Shown piece by piece: positions 18,173 through 26,700 of a stretch of 64,000 nucleotides of DNA. Below the pieces are notes generated by a model. It was not told the origin of the DNA and made no database searches. It worked only from the letters and a program-made list of their open reading frames with translations. The stretch spans positions 372,001-436,000 of the forward strand of contig NZ_SMOK01000011.1 in the NCBI RefSeq assembly GCF_004353925.1, written 5' to 3'. The stretch is from Pseudomonas sp. H9 (GTDB taxonomy: Bacteria; Pseudomonadota; Gammaproteobacteria; Pseudomonadales; Pseudomonadaceae). A program made the translations under genes and the position numbers. Every line of letters begins with the position of its first letter. Within the stretch, counting starts at the first letter, position 1.

Positions 18173-18839
18173 CGCCCGGCACTCCGTAGCTTGGCGCCAC
18201 AGTAGGGTTGAGCGCACGGGTCAGGTAGTCCTGCAACTGCGGCGCATAAGCTTCCCAGAGCTTGTGCAATTCACCGATGGGGTTTTCTTCGGCCCAGTCA
18301 ACGCGCAAGTCCACAATCGGCCAGAGCAGATCGCCAACCACCGACAGCGCCGCCGAATGCACCGCCCCGGCTTCACCGCCAGCGTCTTGCCCGGCTTGCA
18401 GCGCGAGGAGCAAACGCGATGCGAGACACCCCTCACTCTGTTCGAACGCTTCAACCATCCGCTCGATTACCGCTCGGTTGGCCAACAGGTTGCCCGCCGC
18501 GACACATTGCTCACCCGCCAGGGCGTTGTGAGTGCCCAGGGTGTGGTTGCCGCTGAACACGGCCGTACGGCCTTGGGCATCGATCGTCGCCACCTGGCGA
18601 TATTGGCTGTAGCCATTGCGGGTCAGCGCATGGTCCAGGGCCTGATGCGGAGCCAACCCTTCACCCAAGGCATCGAGCACCTGCGGGCCCAGGGCCGGCA
18701 ACGTGATGTTCTGGCTCGACACCGCCCCCACACCCGAGCGCAACCACGGGCAACGGGCGCCCACGGCGATACTCGATGAGCTGATGGCAATCCCCAACTG
18801 ACCGGTTTCGGCGCAGCGGCCGACGATGGAAAAAGTCAT
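18165..18839 (-). CDS. DUF1028 family Ntn-hydrolase-like protein
   Basis: The 224-residue protein begins MTFSIVGRCAETGQLGIAISSSS, with the conserved phrase PWLRSGVGAVSSQNIT and central FSGNHTLG, all hallmarks of DUF1028. These proteins have an Ntn-hydrolase-like fold and often neighbour RidA and peptidase or deacetylase genes, as here. The reaction is unknown. It overlaps the downstream deacylase gene and lies 10 nt from ridA, so the three are certainly one transcript. Confidence 0.88.
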   Translation of the reverse strand: MTFSIVGRCAETGQLGIAISSSSIAVGARCPWLRSGVGAVSSQNITLPALGPQVLDALGEGLAPHQALDHALTRNGYSQYRQVATIDAQGRTAVFSGNHTLGTHNALAGEQCVAAGNLLANRAVIERMVEAFEQSEGCLASRLLLALQAGQDAGGEAGAVHSAALSVVGDLLWPIVDLRVDWAEENPIGELHKLWEAYAPQLQDYLTRALNPTVAPSYGVPGDE

Positions 18840-18849
18840 GGCACGTTCC

Positions 18850-19260
18850 TTATTCAGGGATCACTGCAATCACGTCTATTTCCATCAGCCACTGCGGCTG
18901 CCCCAGGGCACTGACCACCAGGCCGGTGGAAATCGGGAATACGCCCTTGAGCCATTTGCCCACCTCCTGATAGACCGGCTCGCGGTAGCGCGGATCGATC
19001 AGGTAGGTGGTGGTCTTGACGATGTGGCTCAGGTCGCTGCCCGCCTCTTCCAGCAGTTGCTTGACGTTGCGCATGGCCTGCTCGGCTTGCGCCCGTGGAT
19101 CGCCCAAGCCCACCAGTTGACCGTTGAAATCGGTACCGACCTGACCGCGCACATACACGGTGTTACCGGCACGCACCGCCTGGCACAGGTCGTTGTCCAG
19201 CGACTGGTTCGGGTAAGTGTCTTTGGTGTTGAACATACGAATGCGGGTATGAGTAGGCAT
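18850..19260 (-). CDS. RidA family reactive-intermediate deaminase
   Basis: The 136-residue protein fits the RidA/YjgF/UK114 family: TVYVRGQVGTDFNGQLV, QAEQAMRNVKQLLEEAGSDL and the C-terminal strand ALGQPQWLMEIDVIAVIPE. Note that the usual IEIEAIA is here MEIDVIA, and the usual catalytic Arg near residue 105 appears as part of DPRYREPVYQE. RidA proteins hydrolyse enamine/imine intermediates made by PLP or flavin enzymes, which suits this cluster. Its ATG overlaps the stop of the monooxygenase gene (ATGA). Confidence 0.9.
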   Translation of the reverse strand: MPTHTRIRMFNTKDTYPNQSLDNDLCQAVRAGNTVYVRGQVGTDFNGQLVGLGDPRAQAEQAMRNVKQLLEEAGSDLSHIVKTTTYLIDPRYREPVYQEVGKWLKGVFPISTGLVVSALGQPQWLMEIDVIAVIPE

Positions 19261-20579
19261 CAGCGGGCTCCCATGAGGCTGGCGGATTGAAGACGGGTTT
19301 CAGGCTGCTCGGCCTGGCGTTGCACGGCATCGCGGTAGTTGAAGTAGGCGCGCTGCTTGATGATGTGTTCGCTGATATGCCGGGCGTCGTGCCACACACC
19401 CCAGATAAACGCCGAGCCGCGGCGGGCCAGCCACGGCAGGCCGACAAAGTAGATGCCCGCTTCACTGGACACTCCACGCTGATGCTGCGGCTTGCCGTCG
19501 GGCTTGAAGGCATTGACCTTCAACCAGTCGTAATCGACCGAGTAGCCAGTGGCCCAGATGACCGTGGTGACCCCCGCCTTGACCAAGTCCAGCTCAAGGA
19601 TCGGCGCGCGGATGCACTCAGGGTCGGGCAGCATGATGCGCGCTTCCGGCTCCAGCGGCAGGTCCAGGCCGTTGGCGGTTACGTAGGCATCGGCGGCATC
19701 GAGCAAGGCCAGGTAGTTCTCGTCGCCACGGGCGATGTTCTCGGCCAGGTCCGGTTGAAAGCTCACCACGCTGTTGTTGAACGCCTTGGTCAGGCCGACC
19801 AGCGTCACGCCCTGTTGCGCCAGGCGGCGAAAATCCACGGTATGGCCACCCCGGGCACCACTGACGGCGATGGTGACGTGCTCTTTACCCGGCTGCACAC
19901 CCTCGGCATCCCATAGGCCGAGCACGCCCAACCACCAGCAGAAGTCACGGTTGCGGTAAGCGCGCGGCGGACGGTCGTGGGCGCCTACTGAGAGGTAGAC
20001 TTGCTTGCCGGCGCGCTGCAATTCATCGGCGATCTGTACACCGGAGGAACCAGCCCCCACCACCAGCACCGCGCCTTCGGCCAACTGCTCAGGGTTGCGG
20101 TAGTGCGCGGAGTGCATCTGGGTAACGGTGCTGTCGACCGGAGCGATAGCAGGAATCAGTGGGCGCTGGAACGGGCCAGTGGCAACCACCACATTGCTGG
20201 CCTCGATGACGCCTTCGGAGGTTTCCACGGTGAAACCCGGACGCCCGACATTGCGCTGCACTTGGGTGACCTCAACGCCGGTGCGTACCGGAGCGTTGAA
20301 TTTCTTTGCGTAGGCTTCGAAGTAGTCGGCTACCTGGTCTTTACTGGCGAAGGCGTCCGGGTCCAGGCCTTCGAACTCAAGGCCAGGGAAGCGGTCGTGC
20401 CAGGCCGGGCCGTTGGCCACCAGCGAATCCCAGCGGCCACTGCGCCAGGCTTCGGCAATACGGTTACGTTCCAGAACCAGGTGCGGCACGCCGAGTCGGC
20501 TCAAGTGTTCGCTCATGGCCACACCGGCTTGCCCGGCACCCACTACAAGCGTGTCTATTACGGTTTTATTGTTTGTCAT
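19260..20579 (-). CDS. Flavin-containing monooxygenase (CzcO/YdhS-like)
   Basis: The 439-residue protein has an FAD-binding Rossmann motif (VVGAGQAGVAMSEHL, residues 12-26) and an NADPH-binding motif (VLVVGAGSSGVQIADEL, about residues 165-181). It also has the ATGY-type motif VIWATGYSVDYDWL near the C-terminus. It probably oxygenates an amine nitrogen or acts on a carbonyl compound. It is the first gene of the eight-gene run, and the next gene overlaps its stop. The start ATG has only a weak ribosome site (GTAGGG about 10 nt upstream). Confidence 0.9.
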   Translation of the reverse strand: MTNNKTVIDTLVVGAGQAGVAMSEHLSRLGVPHLVLERNRIAEAWRSGRWDSLVANGPAWHDRFPGLEFEGLDPDAFASKDQVADYFEAYAKKFNAPVRTGVEVTQVQRNVGRPGFTVETSEGVIEASNVVVATGPFQRPLIPAIAPVDSTVTQMHSAHYRNPEQLAEGAVLVVGAGSSGVQIADELQRAGKQVYLSVGAHDRPPRAYRNRDFCWWLGVLGLWDAEGVQPGKEHVTIAVSGARGGHTVDFRRLAQQGVTLVGLTKAFNNSVVSFQPDLAENIARGDENYLALLDAADAYVTANGLDLPLEPEARIMLPDPECIRAPILELDLVKAGVTTVIWATGYSVDYDWLKVNAFKPDGKPQHQRGVSSEAGIYFVGLPWLARRGSAFIWGVWHDARHISEHIIKQRAYFNYRDAVQRQAEQPETRLQSASLMGAR

Positions 20580-20704
20580 CGCTGCGCCCTACTGAGTTTT
20601 CCCACGGGGATCACCGTGGGTGGGTGTTGGGCGCATTCTGTGCAAAGGTAGGGAAAGGCGAAATTATGATTTTTGTGGTTGCTGGCAAGCAAAAAACTGT
20701 CCCG

Positions 20705-20774
20705 GTAGGAGCGGGCTTGCCCCGCGATGCGATGAGTCTGACAAACCGCAATCGCGGGGCAAGCCCGCTCCCAC
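20705..20774. repeat. REP element pair
   Basis: A canonical inverted REP pair between the monooxygenase gene and the cysteine-rich protein gene. Confidence 0.92.
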
Positions 20775-20778
20775 ACCG

Positions 20779-21324
20779 TTATTTTCCGGTGCCGAATATT
20801 CCCTGAACTGCATCATTCAAGGCATCTACTTTATTGAGGACATCCTGCGTGGTGGACTGCCCCTGCGATGGTGTAGAGCCACTGGTTGAAGAGGTCGTTT
20901 TATTCAACAGCCCGGTACAACCGTTATTGCAGCTTTTTACTGTTTGGCTGCAGGCGTCGTAACACGAAGTATTTCCTTGGCAGCTGGAGAAACACTGAGA
21001 AAATTGCTGAGCACAGTTGCTACTGCATTGGCTGACTGCACTCGGTGGTGTCGACTGGGATGTAGTGCCACCCGGTATTTTCTTGTTGGCGCATTTTGTT
21101 GGGCAATCATAGACGCTGTAGCAGGCGCTGCTGCAATTTGCGGCCTTGTTGGGCGAGGATGCGCAGGCATCCAGGCACATTTTTTTCCCGCCCTCACACA
21201 GCTGAATGCAGTCTCCCGAATACGCGACGGGTGTAAATAAAAGCCAGACCAACAGCAACCACCAACTGCATTCGGTAGCTAACTTACAAGTTTGAAGTTG
21301 TCTTGATACGTTGTGGATACCCAT
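20779..21324 (-). CDS. Secreted cysteine-rich protein with eight CX3C motifs
   Basis: The 181-residue protein has a basic N-terminus and a hydrophobic core (WWLLLVWLLFTPVAYSG, residues 20-36), read as a signal peptide. The mature part holds 16 cysteines arranged as eight CX3C motifs: CIQLC, CLDAC, CSSAC, CPTKC, CSSNC, CFSSC, CYDAC and CNNGC. Spacers between adjacent motifs are mostly 5-6 residues, with one of 9 and a Pro/Ser/Thr linker after the fourth. The C-terminus is Ser/Thr/Gln-rich. Exported, the cysteines could form stacked disulphide helical hairpins or bind metal. I recognise no family. GGAGGG 8 nt upstream supports the start. It is preceded 2 nt away by a 43-residue peptide gene. 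Confidence 0.75.
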   Translation of the reverse strand: MGIHNVSRQLQTCKLATECSWWLLLVWLLFTPVAYSGDCIQLCEGGKKMCLDACASSPNKAANCSSACYSVYDCPTKCANKKIPGGTTSQSTPPSAVSQCSSNCAQQFSQCFSSCQGNTSCYDACSQTVKSCNNGCTGLLNKTTSSTSGSTPSQGQSTTQDVLNKVDALNDAVQGIFGTGK

Positions 21325-21326
21325 AA

Positions 21327-21458
21327 TTAAATCCCTCCTGGCCAGGAGTGCTTAACTATAAATTTCGGGCTGTCCATACTGGCTTGCAAAGTCACACCTC
21401 CACTCCTGTGAAGCCCCAGAGGCAAGGCGATAACCAGCAGCATATATACAACTGTCAT
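21327..21458 (-). CDS. 43-residue small hydrophobic peptide
   Basis: A short frame with a very strong ribosome site (GGAGGGAG, 3 nt from the ATG at 21458) encodes a peptide starting MTVVYMLLVIALPLGLHRSG. A single hydrophobic segment (residues 2-16) is followed by a polar tail ending in WPGGI. The stop is 2 nt before the start of the cysteine-rich protein gene, whose ribosome site lies inside this frame, so translation should be coupled. The hydrophobic segment may be a signal peptide or membrane anchor. No family is recognised. Confidence 0.6.
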   Translation of the reverse strand: MTVVYMLLVIALPLGLHRSGGVTLQASMDSPKFIVKHSWPGGI

Positions 21459-21679
21459 CGTACTCCCTCCAATATTTTTTCTGAATGATTGATATAGCAG
21501 CTGACAACAACGGCGCTGCCTCACTAATCGCATGTAGTGCACGCACTACAGCACTTTCGTGACTCCCTGATTTTTTCGCTGCTCGCGCGGTGCAACGATA
21601 GGCCGCACAGCCTGCCCGAGACCATGCGCTGGCAAACCTGGCGCATCGAGCAGTGCACTGAAACCGGAGACGAAGGCTC

Positions 21680-21883
21680 ATGAACCGCTGCATTGAGGTC
21701 ATCCGCAACACCACCCGGCGGGCCCGCCAGGTCGCTTCAAGGCTCAGCCACGCGACACACAAGGCGAAAGCCCGGGCCGCAGGCAATGCCCTCCTGACTG
21801 CACTGCAACAAGAGGAAGAAAAAAACCTCGTATGGGTGATGCAAGCCCAGGAACAGCGCCATACACGCCGTTCAGGTGACTGA
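21680..21883 (+). CDS. Hypothetical basic small protein
   Basis: A 67-residue frame with GAAGG just upstream of its ATG. The product is very basic at both ends (MNRCIEVIRNTTRRARQVAS at the start, RHTRRSGD at the end) and helical, with an EEEK cluster in the middle. It precedes the response-regulator gene by 70 nt on the same strand. No family is recognised. It could be a real small gene or a chance frame. Confidence 0.4.
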   Translation: MNRCIEVIRNTTRRARQVASRLSHATHKAKARAAGNALLTALQQEEEKNLVWVMQAQEQRHTRRSGD

Positions 21884-21953
21884 GCCACTGCCCCGGAATA
21901 TACGCTGACACCGGCTATCCTTGCTGTCTGAGCACACGAGCAAGGATCCGCCA

Positions 21954-23642
21954 ATGAGCACCGTTGCAATTATCGACCAGCAGCCCAGCAGCCAGGCAGG
22001 TATCGCGGCCGAGCTTGAACGCAGCGGTCACACCATCATCGGGATTGCTTCGAACGGTGTTGAGGGCCTGGCGCTGGTTCGTCGCACCCTGCCTGATCTG
22101 GTGGTGCTCGATCTGGACATTCCGCGGCTGGGCGGGTTGGATGTGATCCGCCGCTTGAGCGTGCCCCCACGCAGTACTCGCGTTCTGGTGTTTACCGCCT
22201 TTCCGTCGGAGGTCTACGAACACCTGTGCATGACTGCCGGCGCCCTGGGTTTCGTCAGCAAGTACGACTCGCTGAGCACGCTGGCCGATGCCGTCGCCAA
22301 AGTGGTCAGCGGAAAAACCTACTTCAATGCCAGCGCCATGAAGGCCGAAAGCGTGGCCGGTGATACTGTTGAGGGTTTCAACGAGCGCTTTACCGCACGC
22401 GAGATCACCGTGCTGCACTACCTGGCCGATGGCATGCGGGTCAAGGACATTGCCGGCGAGCTGGCCATCAGCGACCGCACCGTCAGTACCTACAAGGCAA
22501 GGCTACTGGAAAAAACCAATACCCATTCACTGGTGGAGCTGCTGCGCTTGGCAGCGCAACACGGTCTGGTCAGTGCCTCCAATGCACACATCAGCACGTC
22601 GGAGACGCATACCAGCTCTAGTGATCAACAGTTCAACACCCTGTTCGACCAGATTCCCTATCCGGTGTGCCTGCGCGACGCCAGTGCACGGATTCTGGCG
22701 GCGAACCAGGCATTCGCTAACTACTTCGGTTGCAGCGCCGCAGACTTGGTTGGTAGCCGGCCGGTGGATGCCGGTATGGTGGAGCTGGAACACTATGAAT
22801 ACGCCTATAAAACCTACAGCGCAGCGGTGCAACAGCGCATTCCGTACATGCTGGTTTTGGCCATCAGGGTCAAGGACGAACAGCGTGTGGTCAAGAGCAG
22901 TGGTGTGCCTGTCATCAGTGCGGATGGCGACCTGGTGGGGATGCTCTGCACATCAGTGGATATCGGCGAACAGCACAGAGCGCTGGAAAACCTGCAAGAA
23001 CAACTGACCTATGCGCAAACCCTGCGCAAACGCCGCGGCCAGTACCTTATCGAGTATTGCGCCGGGATGGCGCTTACCATTGCCAACCTCAAAGCGATTC
23101 CCAACACCGGTCAACGCCACGAACCCGACGACGCGCGCATGGCGCTGATCTTGCGCCTGCAAGAAGGTGTCGAAATGTTGGCCGAACTGGTACGTCTGGA
23201 ACAGGGGCTGGCTTCACCGATTTCCTATGTCAGTGACTTGCGTAACCTGACGCAGACCCTGCTCGATCAGGCGCCCGCCGGCAGCTTGCCCGACTACCGT
23301 TTGCACTGCGCCGTGGCGTCGTGCTGGGGCTGGATAGATGCCGAACGGTATGTACAGCTGCTGCGCATTTTGCTGCTCCATGGCAAAAGCCTGGGCGCTG
23401 CCAGCCTGGATATTTATATCGAGTCGCCACCGCACAGCGACCAGAAGATCCCTTGGCATCTGCGCATCGTCGGTGCCTTGAGCGCCCTGCCCGGCGGCGA
23501 CGCTCAGAGCATCCGCTGGCAACTGGCACAGCAACTGGCTCAGCTATTGAATGCCGAGCTGGCATTGAGGATCACCGACCAGCAAGCCCTGGAGATCACC
23601 CTGCAGTTACAGATACCCACGGCCACTCACCACCCACTGTAG
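21954..23642 (+). CDS. Hybrid regulator: receiver, LuxR-type HTH, PAS and degenerate kinase-like domain
   Basis: The 562-residue protein has an N-terminal receiver domain with phospho-acceptor Asp53 (VLDLDIP), the switch Thr in VFTAFPSE and Lys in FVSKYDS. A NarL/LuxR HTH at about residues 145-205 follows (FTAREITVLHYLADGMRVKDIAGELAI), then a PAS domain from about residue 222 (LFDQIPYPVCLRDASARILA). A C-terminal region of about 200 residues is laid out like a sensor kinase but has no H-box, N-box or G-box that I can see. A DNA-binding domain in the middle of a response regulator is unusual. AAGGA 7 nt upstream supports the ATG at 21954. It precedes the TpsA adhesin gene on the same strand and likely controls it. 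Confidence 0.85.
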   Translation: MSTVAIIDQQPSSQAGIAAELERSGHTIIGIASNGVEGLALVRRTLPDLVVLDLDIPRLGGLDVIRRLSVPPRSTRVLVFTAFPSEVYEHLCMTAGALGFVSKYDSLSTLADAVAKVVSGKTYFNASAMKAESVAGDTVEGFNERFTAREITVLHYLADGMRVKDIAGELAISDRTVSTYKARLLEKTNTHSLVELLRLAAQHGLVSASNAHISTSETHTSSSDQQFNTLFDQIPYPVCLRDASARILAANQAFANYFGCSAADLVGSRPVDAGMVELEHYEYAYKTYSAAVQQRIPYMLVLAIRVKDEQRVVKSSGVPVISADGDLVGMLCTSVDIGEQHRALENLQEQLTYAQTLRKRRGQYLIEYCAGMALTIANLKAIPNTGQRHEPDDARMALILRLQEGVEMLAELVRLEQGLASPISYVSDLRNLTQTLLDQAPAGSLPDYRLHCAVASCWGWIDAERYVQLLRILLLHGKSLGAASLDIYIESPPHSDQKIPWHLRIVGALSALPGGDAQSIRWQLAQQLAQLLNAELALRITDQQALEITLQLQIPTATHHPL

Positions 23643-23714
23643 GTTCAGGAACGCACTACAAGCGTTTTCAGGATTGCACGCTTATCCCGCACGGGTACGA
23701 AGGCCAATGATGTC

Positions 23715-23743
23715 TCCCAGATAAATCCTCTGGGAGAATTGCA
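23715..23743 (+). promoter_or_regulatory. Hairpin sequestering the tpsA ribosome binding site
   Basis: CTCCCAGA (23715-23722) pairs perfectly with TCTGGGAG (23730-23737) across a 7-nt loop. The right arm contains GGGAG, the only Shine-Dalgarno sequence, 6 nt before the tpsA ATG at 23744. Folding would block translation initiation, as in RNA thermometers or protein-gated leaders. Confidence 0.6.
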
Positions 23744-26700
23744 ATGAAACATCGTGCACCGGGCGGCCACGGACTGCGACTGAGCTGTCTTTGCATCGCC
23801 ATTGCCTTGGCCACTACCGCAAGTGCCGGCAGCCTTCCACAAGGCGGCCAGGTGGTCAGCGGTGCGGCCAGCATCAGCCAAAGCGGCCCGAACATGGAAG
23901 TCAACACGTCCGGGCCACGGACCGCCATCGACTGGCAGCGCTTCAATGTCGGCCCCGACAACCGCATCACCTTCAAACAACCCGATGGCCGTTCGGTTAC
24001 GTTAAACCGAGTGATCGGCGGCGATCCGTCGAAGATCTACGGCACGATCACCTCCAACGGCCAGTTGATTCTGGTCAACCCTAATGGGGTCTGGCTCGGC
24101 CCTAACGCTCACGTGTCGACCAGCGCCCTGGTGGCCAGCGCCGGTTTTGTCACCGACAAACAGGCCAAAGAATTTGCCGCCAACGGCAAACTGGACATCC
24201 AGCTCAAAGGCCTGGTGCGCAACGAAGGGCGCATCACCGTGCACGACAACGGCATGGTCGCCCTGCTGGGCGCCCAGGTTGAAAACCACGGTGTGATTCA
24301 GGCGCGCAAAGGCACCGCTCAGTTGGCCACCGGCCCGCAGGCCACCCTGGACTTTCACGGTGATGGCCTGCTGAGTATTGCCGTAGGCGGTGAACCCGGC
24401 GGTCGCGATAGCGTCAACGCCGACGTCAAAGGCGGCGTTCATAACAGCGGCCAGATCGATGTGGGTAACGGCGTGGTGGCCATGAGCGCCGAACGCGCCG
24501 CCCGCCACCTCGATTCGGTGATCAACGTTGGCGGCAATGTGGTTGCCGACGCGGTCAATGAGCAAGGCGGCACCATTGTCCTGGGCAGTGCCGCGCAGAC
24601 CAACGTCAGCGGCACACTCAGCGCCAAAGGCGCCACGGGCGGTACCGTCAAAGCCCTCGGCGACGAGGTCAATCTGGCCAGCAGCGCCCGCCTTGATGCC
24701 TCCGGCAGCCAGGGTGCGGGCGGTAAGGTGTTGGTCGGTGGCAGCCTGCAAGGTAAAGGCAGTGAACCGGCGGCCACGCGTACCACGGTGGCCAAAGGCG
24801 CTCAGCTCAAGGCCGATGGCAAAACCAACGGAGGCCAAGTGGTGGTCTGGTCCGACGGCCAGACCCGCTTCGCCGGTAGCGCCAGCGCCAAAGGCGTGGC
24901 ACGCGGCGGTGTCGTCGAAACGTCCGGCAAGCAACTGCAAGTGACGAATGATGCCAAGGTCGATACCTCTGGCAAAGTTGCCGGAAAATGGCTGCTTGAC
25001 CCGGTAACCGTGAACATTGTGGCCGATGCCAGCGCCGATCCGGGCACTGGTGTCACGGGCGGAGTCGCCCAGGGCCCAAGCACCGCCGACCTGTGGAACG
25101 TGTCTGCCCAGGCCATCGTCAACGGCCTGGCCAGTGGTAACGTCGAGGTGTCGGCCAGTGAACGGATCAACGTCAACACGGCAATCATCGCCACCAACAT
25201 CGGCCAGGACGGTAATGGCAAACACACCCTGGCGCTGATCGCCGCCGGCAATCCGCAACAAGGCAAAGGCTACAGCGGCACAGACCTGTCCAGTACCAGC
25301 GGATCGGTGTACATCAATGCCCCGATACTGCTCAAGGACGGCAACCTGTTCATCGCGGCCACCGGCGACATTCGCCTGAACAACACCGGCGCCGATTACG
25401 GCCAGCGCGCAATCATCGACGTAGGCCAGGGCATCGCCTGGCTGAAAACCTCCAACGTTGCCTCGATCGTCCAGCAACCCGGCACCGCACTGATGGGCGA
25501 TAAGGTCGCGCTGGAAGGCGCCAGTGTGCGCATGGAAAGCAACCTCAACTATGCCGGTACCCTGGCCGGCAAGGCCAGCAACGGCGTGTTCCGTTTCAAC
25601 CAGACCAACGCCAGCGGCGTCACTCACACCGGAACGGTTGCCTCACCTTATTCCAATGAGCAGTTGACGGGCGTCACCGCCCAGCAACTGGAATACCGCG
25701 GTTATCAAGACGTGGTTGCCGACCCCAACGTAACCTACGGCGCAGGCACCCAGACGATCAACCTGAAGGCAGAAAATGGCGCAAGCTTTGACTATCTGGT
25801 GTTCGAAGCCACCGGCTTCGTCACGTCCGACGGCAAAGGCGGTTACCGCGAACTTGATCCGGCCGTGCTGCTCAACTACCTCGACAGCTCGGACTACCTG
25901 GTCAACGGCCTGAGCTTTACCGACAGTGCCGGGGTGGCCTGGAAGATCACTCCCGATGCCAGCGACAGCAACTTGGTCAAAGTGACCCGCACCGACCCCG
26001 GTGGCTCGCCGGTAGTTACCACTGCCCCGGTCGGTTTCGCCTTCGGTGCCAACGGCGGCTTGCAAGTGGTTTCTACGCTGCATGAACCCGGTTGGGGGGT
26101 GGAGTCGTACGCCTACGCCCCTGGCGCAACCGACCAGAAAGAAATCCAGCACAACGCTCAGAATGGCAGCAGCCAGCAACTGGTGGTCAACCTTGGCGGC
26201 AAATACGACAGCGTACAAGCGCTGATTGCCAACCTGATCAACGACACCCCTTGGCTGCAAAAAGCAGACGCCAATGGCCCGTCCCTGCAAAGCGGCGAGC
26301 AGACACTGGAACGTGCCCGGGTACATTTTTACGAAACGGTGGATAAAACCAACGAGCCTGGTGTGATCATCAACAGCGCCGCGCCTGCCAAGGTCACCGT
26401 CACTGCGAACGACGCAACACGCGAGTACGGTGACAACAACCCGGCACTGAGCGCTCGTACCGAGTACAACGCCAACGCCCAGGCCGTGAAGGGGGTCGAC
26501 GATTATGTCAATCAGCAACTCGGCCGCAGCGGCACTCAGGTAGGCACACCCACTACCCAGGCCACAGCGCAGAGTGACGTTAAACCCGGCGGCTATGCCA
26601 TTACTAACCAGGTCAACCAGGACGCCCGCGCCCAAGGCCGCTACGGGCTGGAAAACAACGCCGGTACCCTGACCGTCTCGCCCGCCGAGCTGGTCGTCAA

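Noticed and set aside
21352..21969. A 205-codon minus-strand frame overlapping the 43-residue peptide gene and the regulator start.
   Set aside because: Its composition is odd, it has no ribosome site, and it conflicts with two better-supported starts.
24002..25627. A 540-codon minus-strand frame opposite tpsA.
   Set aside because: It mirrors the codon pattern of the adhesin gene, shows no family motif and has no ribosome site.
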